Positions 8,729 through 18,097 of a DNA stretch of 64,000 nt are shown piece by piece. The position numbers and the translations under genes were made by a program. Below the pieces are notes generated by a model. The model worked only from the letters and a program-made list of their open reading frames with translations, was not told where the DNA came from and did not search any database. The stretch comes from Magnetococcales bacterium (lineage in GTDB: Bacteria > Pseudomonadota > Magnetococcia > Magnetococcales > Magnetaquicoccaceae): contig JADGAR010000003.1 of the NCBI GenBank assembly GCA_015231915.1, forward strand, positions 43,002-107,001, read 5' to 3'. Numbering within the stretch: the stretch's first letter is position 1; every line of letters starts with the position of its first letter.

Positions 8729-8759
8729 CGCCGGGATGATGCCGTCCGGCGTTTTTTTT
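8729..8759 (+). terminator. Intrinsic terminator, expression platform of the cobalamin riboswitch
   Basis: CGCCGG (8729-8734) pairs with CCGGCG (8746-8751), followed at once by eight T residues. It lies 38 nt after the riboswitch aptamer and about 85 nt before the cobM start, which is where a transcriptional off-switch belongs. Confidence 0.85.
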
Positions 8760-8844
8760 CTGGCTCCTCGCGCGCATCGTTTCCGCTCTTCCTGCCTTTC
8801 GTTCCCCGCATCGTCAATCCTGTCGCCAACCTTAAGGAACCCGC

Positions 8845-9624
8845 ATGGGAAAAGTGTGGTTTGTGGGCGCTGGTCCTGGTGCCGTGGACATGATCACCGT
8901 GCGCGGGCGGGAGTTGCTCGCCCGTGCCGGGGCGATCCTGTATGCCGGATCCCTGGTCTCCCCGCGTCATCTCGATTTTGCCCCGGAAGGGTGCGTGTGT
9001 GCCGACTCCAGCGCCATGACACTGGACGAGATGGTGGCCTGGCTGGTGGAACAGGCGGGTCGCCACACCACGGTCATTCGCCTGCAAACCGGGGATCCGT
9101 CCCTGTATGGCGCGCTCCCGGAGATGGTGCGTCCCTTGACACGAGCCGGGGTGCAGGTGGAGGTGGTGGCCGGGGTGCCTTCCTTTGCCGCAGCGGCGGC
9201 GGCAGCCATGGAAAGCTTGACCCTGCCGGAATCGGTGCAGACCGTGATCCTGACCCGCGCCCCCGGTCGCACGCCCATGCCGGACGGGGAGCGCCTGCGG
9301 GAATTGGCGCGACATGGGACGACGTTGTGTTTGCATCTTTCCATCACCTTGTGGCCAGTGATTCGCGAGGAGTTGTTCGCCGCCGGGTGGCCCGCCAGCG
9401 CCCCGGTGGTGGTGGTGGGCAAGGCCACCTGGCCGCAAGAAGAGCGGATCGTGCGCGGCGCCCTGGCGGATATCGAAGAAGCTTGCCGGCAGGCGGACGT
9501 GCGCAGTCAGGCCATGATTCTGCTCGGTCCCGCTTTGGGGGCCTGCCAGGTGGATGCCGCCCCCCACTCCCGGTTGTATGCTCCCGAGTTCGGCCACGGT
9601 TTTCGTTCCAGCAGGGAAACATGA
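8845..9624 (+). CDS. cobM: Precorrin-4/cobalt-precorrin-4 C11-methyltransferase
   Basis: This SAM-dependent methyltransferase (CbiF/CobM) of the corrin ring is a tetrapyrrole methylase-fold protein of 259 residues. Motifs are VWFVGAGPGAVDMITVRG at the N-terminus, LYAGSLV, RLQTGDPSLYGALPE (about residues 80-94), the VVAGVPSFAAAAAA loop, and VILTRAPGRTPMP. The ATG at 8845 is preceded by AAGGAA. It is the first gene after the riboswitch, and its stop is separated from cbiX by a single nt. Confidence 0.95.
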   Translation: MGKVWFVGAGPGAVDMITVRGRELLARAGAILYAGSLVSPRHLDFAPEGCVCADSSAMTLDEMVAWLVEQAGRHTTVIRLQTGDPSLYGALPEMVRPLTRAGVQVEVVAGVPSFAAAAAAAMESLTLPESVQTVILTRAPGRTPMPDGERLRELARHGTTLCLHLSITLWPVIREELFAAGWPASAPVVVVGKATWPQEERIVRGALADIEEACRQADVRSQAMILLGPALGACQVDAAPHSRLYAPEFGHGFRSSRET

Positions 9625-9625
9625 C

Positions 9626-10453
9626 ATGACAGACACCATTCTCATCATCGCCCACGGCTCACGGGACCAGGACGGCAACCAGGAAGTCCTCGACTTCGTG
9701 GAACGCTGGCGGACGCGGCATACGGAAGAAAAGATCGAGGTCTGCTTCATCGAATTCGCCTCGCCCCTCGTGGCAACCGGACTGGCGCAGGCAGCGCAAG
9801 GCAGTTCCCGCGTCATTGCCCTGCCCCTGATCCTCAACGCGGCAGGCCACGTCAAACTGGAAATCCCCGGCCTCATCCGCCAGGCGCGCGCCAAATTCCC
9901 GCAAACGGAATTCCTCTATGGCCGTCACTTCGGCTGCGAGGAGACCATCCTGAAACTGCTGCGCATGCGCCTGCACAGCGCCATGGTCTCCCTCGACCTG
10001 CCCGATCCACGCAACACCGGCATCCTGCTGCTCGGACGCGGGGCTTCGGACATGGCCGCCAACGGCGAAGTCGCCAAAATGGCCCGCTGGATCCAGGAGT
10101 CCACCCGCCACGACACCGTGGAATACGCCTTCACCGGCATCACCCAGCCACGCCTGGAAGGCAAGGTGCAACAAATGGTGAAACTGGGCATGATGCAGAT
10201 TATCGTACTGCCCTATTATCTCTTTACCGGCAGATTGATCAAACGCATCGCCCGGCAGTTGCAACGGTTGCGCCTGCAATATCCCCAGGTGGCCTTTGCC
10301 CAGGCCAACTATCTTGGTATCGACGAAACCCTGCTCGGTCTGCTCGACGAACGCCTGGAAGAAACCCGCGGCAAACGCGAAAAGTCCATGATGGAATGCG
10401 ATTGCTGCAAATTCAGCCTGCTCGCCGAATCCCACGGGGGGCACGAGGCATGA
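9626..10453 (+). CDS. cbiX: Sirohydrochlorin cobaltochelatase CbiX, long form
   Basis: This enzyme inserts Co2+ into sirohydrochlorin, the committed step of the anaerobic (early-cobalt) route. It has two CbiX halves: the first starts ILIIAHGSRDQDGNQE with the metal-site His and has the second site in LNAAGHVKLEIP; the second half begins near LLLGRGASDMAAN. The C-terminal tail contains CDCCKFS followed by a His-containing end, a possible extra metal-binding site. At 275 residues it is longer than the short archaeal CbiX. Start at ATG 9626, chosen over 9621 by frame. Its stop overlaps cbiC (ATGA). Confidence 0.92.
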   Translation: MTDTILIIAHGSRDQDGNQEVLDFVERWRTRHTEEKIEVCFIEFASPLVATGLAQAAQGSSRVIALPLILNAAGHVKLEIPGLIRQARAKFPQTEFLYGRHFGCEETILKLLRMRLHSAMVSLDLPDPRNTGILLLGRGASDMAANGEVAKMARWIQESTRHDTVEYAFTGITQPRLEGKVQQMVKLGMMQIIVLPYYLFTGRLIKRIARQLQRLRLQYPQVAFAQANYLGIDETLLGLLDERLEETRGKREKSMMECDCCKFSLLAESHGGHEA

Positions 10454-11103
10454 CCCCCTCCCCTCCCCCCATCGTGGCGGCGGGTGCGGCCATCGAAAGC
10501 GCCTCCTTCCGGATCATCGATGCCCAGGCCGGCAATCACGAAGCCTACGATGCCGCGCAGTGGGGCGTGGTGCGCCGCATGATCCATACCAGCGGCGACT
10601 TCGCTTTCAATGGTCTCACCTGTTTTCACCCCTTGGCCATCGAACAGGCCATCGCCGCCTTGCGCCGGCAACCCCGTCTCACCGTGGACGTGGCCATGAT
10701 CCACGCCGGGTTGGCAGCCCGCAGGTTGACCCGCCTGGGGGTCACCGTCCATCAATTCAACAGCGATCCGCAGGTGATCTCCCGCGCCCAGGCCAATGGC
10801 ACCACCCGCTCCTGCGAAGCCATGCGCGAGGCCTGGCGGCTGGGTCTGCTGGAAAACGGCATCGTGGCCATCGGCAACGCCCCCACTGCCTTGCTGGAGG
10901 TGATCCGCCTGATCCGGGAGGAACAGGTTCGCCCGGCCCTGGTGATTGGGGTTCCCGTGGGGTTTATCCGTGCCGAGGAGTCCAAGGAGGAACTGATGAC
11001 AATGCACGATACCCCATGGATCGCCATTCGCGGCACCAAGGGCGGCTCCACGCTGGCCGTGGCGATCCTGCATGCCCTGATGGACCTGACGGATACGGCA
11101 TGA
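10450..11103 (+). CDS. cbiC: Cobalt-precorrin-8 methylmutase CbiC/CobH
   Basis: The enzyme moves the C11 methyl group to C12, giving cobyrinate, without cofactors. The catalytic His is in RRMIHTSGDF (about residue 43). The SDPQVI segment, the ATGNAP-equivalent AIGNAPTALLE and the C-terminal GTKGGSTLAVAI motif are all present. At 217 residues it has normal length. The start is set by the ATGA overlap with cbiX; a longer in-frame reading from 10396 would run inside cbiX. The stop overlaps cbiD by ATGA. Confidence 0.95.
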   Translation: MTPSPPPIVAAGAAIESASFRIIDAQAGNHEAYDAAQWGVVRRMIHTSGDFAFNGLTCFHPLAIEQAIAALRRQPRLTVDVAMIHAGLAARRLTRLGVTVHQFNSDPQVISRAQANGTTRSCEAMREAWRLGLLENGIVAIGNAPTALLEVIRLIREEQVRPALVIGVPVGFIRAEESKEELMTMHDTPWIAIRGTKGGSTLAVAILHALMDLTDTA

Positions 11104-12188
11104 CGCGCACACGCGGGCGGCTTCGCACCGGTTACACCACCGGGGCCTGTTGCGCGGCAGCGGCCAGGGCGGCCACGCTGGGAGTGCTCACTGGCGAAAT
11201 CCCCACCCACGTCGCGACGTTGCTTCCCGACGGCTCGGAGGTCGTTTTTCCGGTGGCAAGGGATGGGGCGGCCCAGGCAAGCGTGATCAAGGACGCCGGC
11301 GACGATCCGGACGTGACCCACGGCGCCCGCCTGACTGCCAGCGCACGGCAACTGCCCTTGCTCGCAGGCGAAATCCGCCTGCTGGGAGGCAACGGGGTCG
11401 GACGGGTGACCCGCCCGGGGGTGGGACTGCCGGTTGGCGAGGCGGCCATCAATCCCGTTCCCCGCGCCAACATCATCGCCAATGTGCGGGCTGCGGCAGG
11501 CGAGTGGCTGAATGAGCACGGTCTGGAGATCACCCTCTCGGTGCCGGGCGGGGCGGAAATGGCGCTGCGCACCTTGAATCCCAGGCTCGGCATCGTGGGA
11601 GGCATCTCGATCCTGGGGACCACCGGCATCGTGCATCCCTACTCCACGGCGGCCTTCAAGGCGGCCTTGCGGCAGTCCATCGAGGCTGCGGCCTTGCTGG
11701 GAGAACCGCGCATCCTGCTGACCACCGGCAGACGCACGGAACGGTTCGCCATGGAACTCTGTCCGGATCTGCCGGAACAGGCCGTGGTGCAGATGGGGGA
11801 TTTTATCGGTGCCGCCCTGGCCGCCGTGGCGTCTGGTCGATTTGCCCACTTGATTCTGGCGGTGATGCCGGGCAAATTGGCCAAGATCGCCCAGGGCCTG
11901 GACAACACCCACGCCGGCAAGGGCAGCGTCGCCATGGATGCGGTGGCCGAAGCGGTACGCGCGGCAGGAGGGGACGAAGCGATGATTCTTCAGGCACGCA
12001 CCGGCCCCACCGTGCGTCACGCCGCCGAGTTGCTGGAGGACGCCGCACGGCAGGAAGCCTTTGGCAGGACGTTGCTTGCCAGGGCCATGCCGCAAGTGCG
12101 CGCCCGCCTGCCCGAGGCCATGCGGGTGACGATTTTGCTGTTTGATTTTCAAGGCCGGTTGATCGCCAGCCAGGAGAGCGGACCATGA
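11100..12188 (+). CDS. cbiD: Cobalt-precorrin-5B C1-methyltransferase CbiD
   Basis: CbiD methylates C1 in the anaerobic pathway and marks that route, since aerobic organisms use CobF. The N-terminal LRTGYTTGACCAAAARAA motif is diagnostic. DAGDDPDVTHGA, GGNGVGRVTRPGVGLPVGEAAINPVPR and GGISILGTTGIV follow in the usual order. The protein has 362 residues. It starts within the ATGA overlap with cbiC; the much longer in-frame reading from 10560 is an artefact crossing cbiC. Confidence 0.96.
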   Translation: MTRTRGRLRTGYTTGACCAAAARAATLGVLTGEIPTHVATLLPDGSEVVFPVARDGAAQASVIKDAGDDPDVTHGARLTASARQLPLLAGEIRLLGGNGVGRVTRPGVGLPVGEAAINPVPRANIIANVRAAAGEWLNEHGLEITLSVPGGAEMALRTLNPRLGIVGGISILGTTGIVHPYSTAAFKAALRQSIEAAALLGEPRILLTTGRRTERFAMELCPDLPEQAVVQMGDFIGAALAAVASGRFAHLILAVMPGKLAKIAQGLDNTHAGKGSVAMDAVAEAVRAAGGDEAMILQARTGPTVRHAAELLEDAARQEAFGRTLLARAMPQVRARLPEAMRVTILLFDFQGRLIASQESGP

Positions 12189-13474
12189 CCTTGGAGCCAT
12201 GTTGGATCATCGGCGTACTCGACGCCGGCCCGGATGCCCTGACCCCGGAAGCCGCCCGCCTGCTGGGTCAGGCGGACCTGATCATCGGCGAGACACGTTT
12301 TCTGGAACGGTTTTCCCAATGTCTGCCCGCCGGGGCCGAGCAACGTCCGGCCAAAGGCCAACACAAGGCATTGCCGGGCTGGATCGAAGAGGGGCGCACT
12401 ACCGGTAAACGGGTGGTGGTGCTGGCCACCGGGGATCCGTTGTTGTCCGGGCTGGCGGGACATCTGCGCCACCGCTTGCCCGAGGAGGCCCTGCGGGTGC
12501 TGCCCGCCCCTTCCACCATGCAACTGGCCTTCGCCCGGCTCAAGCTGCCCTGGAGCGGAGCGCGTCTTTTGTCCGTGCATGCCGTGGATGGCGGGGAGTG
12601 GGAGTGGGACGCCCCCTCCGATCACCCGTTTGCGCCATTGTTGCGGTTGCTGGAGGAGGCGGACCTCATCGGGCTGTTCACCAGTCCTGCCAACTCCCCG
12701 GCGCGCATCGCCAGAATGCTTGTGGCATCAGGCTATGACCGGGAGTTTCTGCTCAGTGTGGCCGCCGCCCTGGGCACCCCGGAAGAACGGGTCGTGGCGG
12801 ATCGCAACGCGGATTGGATCGCGGGCGAAACCTTTGCCGCGCCCAATGTGGTGATCCTGCGTCGGGTCGCAGACTGCCCCCGACCCCTGCCGCGCGTCGG
12901 GCTGGCGGATGGGGAATTTTGCCACGAGGGGGGATTGATCACCAAACGGGCAGTGCGGATGATGGTGCTGGCTGAGCTTGGTCTGCATGGCGAAAGCGTG
13001 GTGTGGGATGTGGGGGCCGGTTCCGGCAGTGTCGGACTGGAGGCGGCCCGCCTGGCGCGCCGGGGATGGGTGTGGGCCGTCGAACGCAACGGAGCGCGCG
13101 CGCAACAGATACGGCAGAATCGTCAACGGCTGCGTGTGTTCAATTATTCTTTGACCGAGGGGTGCGCCCCCGAAGCATTGGCAAAATGGCCGGATCCGGA
13201 CGCGGTGTTCATCGGCGGGTCCGGCGGCCAATTGTCGGCAATCATGACCGCATGTCAGGCACGCCTGCGTCCAGGGGGACGTTTGGTGCTCACCCTGGCC
13301 ACCCTGGAGCATCTGGCAGCGGTCATGGATCACCTCGAGGCGAGTGGCTGGGAGTGGTCCGTGACCCAGACCCAGATCAGCCACTCCCGGCCCATCGCGG
13401 ATCAGCACCGTCTGGTCCCGGATGCGCCGGTCTGGATCGTCACCATAACCAACCCATCAAAAAGCAATGAATAA
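12185..13474 (+). CDS. cobL: CobL: fused CbiE (C5/C15 methyltransferase) and CbiT (decarboxylating)
   Basis: This two-domain SAM enzyme methylates C5 and C15 and decarboxylates the C12 acetate of precorrin-6B. Residues about 1-215 are a CbiE-type tetrapyrrole methylase (IIGETRFLERF, VLATGDPLLSGLAGHL, LPAPSTMQLAFARL). Residues about 230-429 are a CbiT-type Rossmann methyltransferase with GLITKRAVRMMVLAELGL, the SAM loop VWDVGAGSGSVGLEAARL, and AVFIGGSGG. At 429 residues it fits other CobL fusions. ATGA overlaps join it to cbiD; its TAA stop overlaps the cbiL start by 8 nt. Confidence 0.95.
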   Translation: MTLEPCWIIGVLDAGPDALTPEAARLLGQADLIIGETRFLERFSQCLPAGAEQRPAKGQHKALPGWIEEGRTTGKRVVVLATGDPLLSGLAGHLRHRLPEEALRVLPAPSTMQLAFARLKLPWSGARLLSVHAVDGGEWEWDAPSDHPFAPLLRLLEEADLIGLFTSPANSPARIARMLVASGYDREFLLSVAAALGTPEERVVADRNADWIAGETFAAPNVVILRRVADCPRPLPRVGLADGEFCHEGGLITKRAVRMMVLAELGLHGESVVWDVGAGSGSVGLEAARLARRGWVWAVERNGARAQQIRQNRQRLRVFNYSLTEGCAPEALAKWPDPDAVFIGGSGGQLSAIMTACQARLRPGGRLVLTLATLEHLAAVMDHLEASGWEWSVTQTQISHSRPIADQHRLVPDAPVWIVTITNPSKSNE

Positions 13475-14222
13475 AAACCATCTCACGACCGGCACCCTCA
13501 TCGCCGCCTCCCTGGGACCGGGTGATCCCGGTCTGATCACCCGCGCCGCCTGGCACGCCCTGGAGACCACCCCCTGCTGGGCCTGGCCGGAGAGCCGCCA
13601 GGAAGGTGGAGGCTACGCCATCTCCATTGCCCAACGGGCGGGCCTGACCCCGCCGGAACAGACCTTGACGCTCCATTTTCCGATGACGCGCAACGCAAAA
13701 CTGCTGACCGAACAGTGGTCCGTGGCGGCGCGACAGGTCCTGGAGGTGCTGCATGCCGGCCAGGACGTGGTCTTTCTGGTGGAAGGGGATGCCTCGTTCT
13801 ACTCCACCTTCGGCCACCTGCAACGCACCATCCTGGACCTGGATCCCGCCATTCGGGTGCGGATCATCCCCGGCGTCGCATCCCCCATGGCCGGGGCGGC
13901 CCTGGACCGGCAAGGGCTGTGCGAAGGCGACCAGACCGTGGCCATGGTCCCGGCCACCATCGGCATGGAGCGCATCGCCCATCTCCTCGACACCTTCGAA
14001 ACCGTGGTCCTGCTCAAGGTGCGTCCGGTGCTGGATGAGTTGATCCCCCTCCTGGAACAGCGCCATCTGCTGGACAAAAGCATCTTCGTGGAACGGGCCG
14101 GAGCGCCGGAAGAACGGGTGATCCACGACATCCGCAGCCTCGCGGGGAGTCAGGTGCATTATCTTTCCCTGATGATCGTCCACTGCAACGACGGCGAAGC
14201 CACCCTGGGGAACCGGACGTGA
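13467..14222 (+). CDS. cbiL: Precorrin-2/cobalt-factor II C20-methyltransferase CbiL/CobI
   Basis: This is a tetrapyrrole methylase-fold enzyme of 251 residues. Motifs: AASLGPGDPGLITRAAWHAL at the N-terminus, LHFPMTRN, VVFLVEGDASFYSTFGHL (about residues 93-110) and IIPGVASPMAGAA. It acts directly after CbiX on cobalt-sirohydrochlorin. It overlaps cobL upstream and cbiG downstream (GTGA). Confidence 0.94.
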   Translation: MNKNHLTTGTLIAASLGPGDPGLITRAAWHALETTPCWAWPESRQEGGGYAISIAQRAGLTPPEQTLTLHFPMTRNAKLLTEQWSVAARQVLEVLHAGQDVVFLVEGDASFYSTFGHLQRTILDLDPAIRVRIIPGVASPMAGAALDRQGLCEGDQTVAMVPATIGMERIAHLLDTFETVVLLKVRPVLDELIPLLEQRHLLDKSIFVERAGAPEERVIHDIRSLAGSQVHYLSLMIVHCNDGEATLGNRT

Positions 14223-15301
14223 CACGCCAACCCGCCCTGGTGGCCATCGGCAAACGCGGCGCCGGGCATGCCCGGCAACTGGCCTCCTCCTGGCCTGGGG
14301 CGACACTCTACGTCCTGGAACCCTGGGCCACCCCCGATGCCACTCCCCTGCCCCGCCCCTTGCGTGATCATGTTGCCCGTCTTATGGAACAACACGATCC
14401 GGTCTGCTTTTTTTGCGCCCTGGGGGCCACGGTGCGCCTGATCGCCCCCCATCTGCGTTCCAAACGGCAGGATCCGGCGGTGGTGTGTGTGGACGAAACC
14501 GCCCGCTTCGTCATTCCGGTGGTCTCCGGCCATCTGGGGGGCGCCAACCACCACGCCCGCGTCATCGCCGGAGTGCTTGCCGCCCTGCCGGTGATCACCA
14601 CCGCCTCCGACAACCTCGACCTGCCGGCGGTGGACCTGCTGGGCCGCGAACTGGGCTGGCGCATCGAGGCGGAAGGCGACGCCCTCACCCGCTGCGCCGC
14701 CGCCCTGGTCAACGATCAGCCCATGGCCCTGCTGCAAGAGTGCTCGGCGCGTCTTTTTTCCCTGCCCAACCACCTGGAGGAGATCCCGGATCTTGCCGAT
14801 GCCGATCCCGCACGCCATTGCGGGCTTTTGTGGATCACCCACCGCCCCGATGCGCGGGAACTGGCCAACCATCACTGGCCCCACCCCTGCGTGATCTATC
14901 GCCCACCCCACCTGACCGTTGGCATGGGCTGCGACCGGGGGACCTCCCTTGCGACCCTGCGGGCGGCCCTGGATCTGGCGCTGGCTCGCCTGGGGATTCC
15001 TGCCGGCGCCCTCACCGGAATTGCCACCATCGACCGCAAGCAAGACGAAACCGGGCTGCTGGAACTGGCGCGGCAACTCGGTCTTGCCTGCCATTTTTTT
15101 GCCGCAGAGCAATTGAAGACCATCCCGACGCCCCACCCCTCGGCTCTGGTCGAGGCGCACATGGGCACCCCGTCGGTCGCCGAGGCCGCTGCCCTGCTCG
15201 CCTGCCCTGGCGCGGAGCTGATCCTGTCCAAAACCCGCCACCGGGGCACGGATGGCAAAAACGTCACCATCGCCATCGCCCGCAAGGAGTTCACCCCATG
15301 A
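14219..15301 (+). CDS. cbiG: Cobalt-precorrin-5A hydrolase CbiG
   Basis: CbiG opens the delta-lactone ring and releases acetaldehyde, a step specific to the anaerobic pathway. The start is GTG, forming a GTGA overlap with the cbiL stop. The N-terminal half shows CALGATVRLIAPHL, VVCVDETARFVIPVVSGHLGGAN and ITTASDNLDLPAVDLLGRELGW. The C-terminal CbiG_C domain (about residues 230-355) begins LTVGMGCDRGTS and has TIDRKQDETGLLELA and TPSVAEAAALL. At 360 residues it is full length. Confidence 0.95.
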   Translation: MTRQPALVAIGKRGAGHARQLASSWPGATLYVLEPWATPDATPLPRPLRDHVARLMEQHDPVCFFCALGATVRLIAPHLRSKRQDPAVVCVDETARFVIPVVSGHLGGANHHARVIAGVLAALPVITTASDNLDLPAVDLLGRELGWRIEAEGDALTRCAAALVNDQPMALLQECSARLFSLPNHLEEIPDLADADPARHCGLLWITHRPDARELANHHWPHPCVIYRPPHLTVGMGCDRGTSLATLRAALDLALARLGIPAGALTGIATIDRKQDETGLLELARQLGLACHFFAAEQLKTIPTPHPSALVEAHMGTPSVAEAAALLACPGAELILSKTRHRGTDGKNVTIAIARKEFTP

Positions 15302-16098
15302 ACACCCCCCCTGCCCCCGGCAGACTGCTTCTGGTCAGCATCGGTCCGGGCCATCCCGATCACCTCACCCAACGCGCCATGCTGGCCCTGCGCCAGGCGG
15401 ACGCGGTGATCGGCTACAAACACTATATTGCCCAGATTGCCCAACTGCTCGCTGCCCATCAGGAGATCATCGGCAGCGGCATGCGCCAGGAGCTGGAGCG
15501 CTGCGCCACGGCCTGGAAATTGGCCCAGGCAGGCCGAACCGTCGCCCTGATCTCCTCCGGGGACGTGGGGATCTACGGCATGGCCGGCCCGGCCTTCGAG
15601 GTGCTGCTGGCCGCCGGCTGGAGTCCGGACTCGGGGGTGGTGGTGGAGGTGATTCCGGGGGTGAGCGCGGTCAATGCCTGCGCCGCCCTGGTGGGCGCAC
15701 CCCTCACCCATGACTTTTGCACCATCTCCTTGTCCGACCTGCTCACCCCCTGGCCGGTGATCGTCAAACGCCTGGAGGCCGCAGCCAGCGCCGACTTCGT
15801 CACCGCCCTCTACAACCCCAAGAGCAGCAAACGCACCACCCAGATCGAGGAGGCACGCAGGATTTTTCTCGCCCATCGCCCGCCTGCAACGCCGGTGGCG
15901 GTGGTCATGGCGGCCTGCCGCGAGGGGGAATCGATCACCTTGACCGACCTGGCCAACATGCTCCACTGCCCCATCGACATGGAGACCACCGTGCTGATCG
16001 GCAATACTGCCAGTTTCATCGGACAGGGCCGCATGGTGACGCCGCGCGGCTATACCGGCAAGTACGACCTGGAGAGGGTCCTTCATGGTGCGAGCTGA
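15298..16098 (+). CDS. cbiH: Precorrin-3B/cobalt-factor III C17-methyltransferase CbiH/CobJ
   Basis: This ring-contracting tetrapyrrole methylase has 266 residues. It shows [72 protein letters not shown] and [14 protein letters not shown], all standard for the family. No extra ferredoxin-like domain is present. It starts in an ATGA overlap with cbiG and overlaps cobQ by 14 nt. Confidence 0.95.
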   Translation: MNTPPAPGRLLLVSIGPGHPDHLTQRAMLALRQADAVIGYKHYIAQIAQLLAAHQEIIGSGMRQELERCATAWKLAQAGRTVALISSGDVGIYGMAGPAFEVLLAAGWSPDSGVVVEVIPGVSAVNACAALVGAPLTHDFCTISLSDLLTPWPVIVKRLEAAASADFVTALYNPKSSKRTTQIEEARRIFLAHRPPATPVAVVMAACREGESITLTDLANMLHCPIDMETTVLIGNTASFIGQGRMVTPRGYTGKYDLERVLHGAS

Positions 16099-17569
16099 CC
16101 GTCCCGCCCGCGTCCTGATGATCCAGGGCACCTCGTCGGACGCGGGCAAGAGCCTGCTGGTCACCGCCTTGTGCCGGCTGTTGCATCGCCACGGCATCCG
16201 GGTGGCCCCCTTCAAGCCGCAGAACATGGCCCTCAACAGCGCCGTCACCGTGGACGGCGGCGAAATCGGTCGCGCCCAGGCCATCCAGGCCGCTGCCTGC
16301 GGTCTTGCCCCCCACACCGACATGAATCCCATCCTGCTCAAACCCAACTCGGAGACCGGCGCGCAGGTGATCGTTCAGGGACGCCACATGGCCAATCTCT
16401 CCGCGCGGGAGTACCTGCACTTCAAGCCGACTGCCCTGAACCATGCCCTGGAATCGTTCCGGCGTCTGGCGGCCAGTCATCAGGTCGTGCTGGTGGAAGG
16501 GGCGGGCAGCCCGGCGGAGGTCAATCTGCGCGCCAGCGACATCGCCAACATGGGGTTCGCCGAGGCGGTGGATTGCCCGGTGGTCATCGTCGGGGATATC
16601 GACCGGGGGGGGGTGTTCGCCCAGTTCGTGGGCACGCGGGAGATTCTGTCACCCGTGGAACGCAAACGGGTGGGCGGCTGGATTGTCAACAAGTTCCGGG
16701 GCGATCCCGCCTTGTTGCAACCCGGCATCGACTGGCTGGAAGCCAAAACCGGCATCCCGACCCTGGGGATCCTGCCCTTTCTGCCCGATCTCCATTTGCC
16801 CGCAGAGGACAGCTTTTTTCCGGTTTCCCTGCCAGACAAACCGAAAGCCGGCCTGCAAGTGATCGTGCCGCGCCTGCCGCGCATCAGCAATCATACCGAC
16901 CTGGATCCACTGAGGCTGCATCCCGGGGTGCAATTGACCTGGGTGCAGGCCGGGGAACCGATCCCCCCAGGGGATCTGATCGTCCTGCCCGGCAGCAAGA
17001 GCGTCTGCGCGGATTTGGCCTGGTTGCGTCAGTGGGGTTGGGAGGAGGCGATCCAGCGTCACGTTCGCTATGGGGGCAAGGTGTTGGGCATTTGCGGCGG
17101 TTTTCAGATGCTGGGGGAGTGGCTGGACGACTCCCTGGGGGTCGAGGGTCCGCCGCGCCGGGATCCCGGCCTGGGGCTGTTGGCCATGACCACCACCTTC
17201 ATGCGGGAAAAGACGCTCCTGAATGTGCGGGGCCGCCTGATTTTCGGGGACGTTCCGGTGCAGGGCTACGAGATCCACATGGGGGTGAGTTCCGGCCCGG
17301 CCCTGGCGCGTCCCGGTTTCTTTCTGGCGGAAAAACCCCATGGCGCCCTGTCCGGGGATAGCCGGATTCTGGGGGGGTATCTGCATGGGCTTTTCGACCT
17401 GCCCGAGGCCTGTTCCGCCCTGCTCGGCTGGGCCGGGATGCGGGAGGCGCACGGGGTGGACATGGCCTGGCAACGGGAGGCCTCCTTCGAACGCATGGCC
17501 GACTGGGCTGAGGCGCATCTGGATCTGGCCAGATTGATGGCCATGATCGACATGGCGTGGCCGTCATGA
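16085..17569 (+). CDS. cobQ: Cobyric acid synthase CobQ/CbiP
   Basis: This glutamine amidotransferase amidates side chains b, d, e and g. The N-terminal domain begins [14 protein letters not shown] (P-loop) and has [13 protein letters not shown] and [16 protein letters not shown]. The [21 protein letters not shown] strand follows. The glutaminase domain has LPGSKS, the nucleophile in [11 protein letters not shown] (about residue 340) and the His in GGYLHGLFD. At 494 residues it is complete. It overlaps cbiH upstream and cobO downstream (ATGA). Confidence 0.96.
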   Translation: MVRADRPARVLMIQGTSSDAGKSLLVTALCRLLHRHGIRVAPFKPQNMALNSAVTVDGGEIGRAQAIQAAACGLAPHTDMNPILLKPNSETGAQVIVQGRHMANLSAREYLHFKPTALNHALESFRRLAASHQVVLVEGAGSPAEVNLRASDIANMGFAEAVDCPVVIVGDIDRGGVFAQFVGTREILSPVERKRVGGWIVNKFRGDPALLQPGIDWLEAKTGIPTLGILPFLPDLHLPAEDSFFPVSLPDKPKAGLQVIVPRLPRISNHTDLDPLRLHPGVQLTWVQAGEPIPPGDLIVLPGSKSVCADLAWLRQWGWEEAIQRHVRYGGKVLGICGGFQMLGEWLDDSLGVEGPPRRDPGLGLLAMTTTFMREKTLLNVRGRLIFGDVPVQGYEIHMGVSSGPALARPGFFLAEKPHGALSGDSRILGGYLHGLFDLPEACSALLGWAGMREAHGVDMAWQREASFERMADWAEAHLDLARLMAMIDMAWPS

Positions 17570-18096
17570 ACAAGAATCGGCGTGGTCTGGTGGTGGTGTT
17601 GACCGGGGATGGCAAGGGGAAATCCACCAGCGCCTTCGGCATGGTGATGCGCGCCGTCGGTTGGGAGCAGCGGGTATGCGTGTTGCAATTCATCAAGAGC
17701 GCCAAACGCCGCACCGGCGAACAGATGGCAGCCTTGCGTCTGAACGTGGAGTGGCATGCCCTGGGCGACGGTTTCACCTGGAAAAATCCCGATCCTGTGG
17801 CCAATCTCGCCACCGCACGCCGCGCCTGGGCCGTTTGCCGGGAAAAACTGGCGAGCGGGGCCTATGACATGATCGTCTGGGACGAGATTCACCACGCCAT
17901 CACCCAAGGCTGGCTGACCGCCGCCGAAGTGGCCGAGGCCATCCGGCTGGAAAAACCCCCCGCGACCCACCTGATTCTCACCGGTCGCAACGCCCCGCCC
18001 GAACTGATCGCCATCGCCGACACGGCAAGCGAGATCGTCTCCATCAAACACGCCTTTGCAGCCGGCATCCCGGCGGCAAAGGGGATCGAGTTTTGA
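17566..18096 (+). CDS. cobO: Cob(I)yrinic acid a,c-diamide adenosyltransferase CobO/BtuR
   Basis: The enzyme transfers adenosyl from ATP to Co(I) corrinoids. A P-loop lies at the N-terminus ([16 protein letters not shown]), followed by [17 protein letters not shown], the [16 protein letters not shown]alker-B-like segment and [13 protein letters not shown]. At 176 residues it is slightly short because the usual N-terminal tail is minimal. Start 17566 gives an ATGA overlap with cobQ; ATG 17557 would add three residues. Confidence 0.93.
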   Translation: MNKNRRGLVVVLTGDGKGKSTSAFGMVMRAVGWEQRVCVLQFIKSAKRRTGEQMAALRLNVEWHALGDGFTWKNPDPVANLATARRAWAVCREKLASGAYDMIVWDEIHHAITQGWLTAAEVAEAIRLEKPPATHLILTGRNAPPELIAIADTASEIVSIKHAFAAGIPAAKGIEF

Positions 18097-18097
18097 C

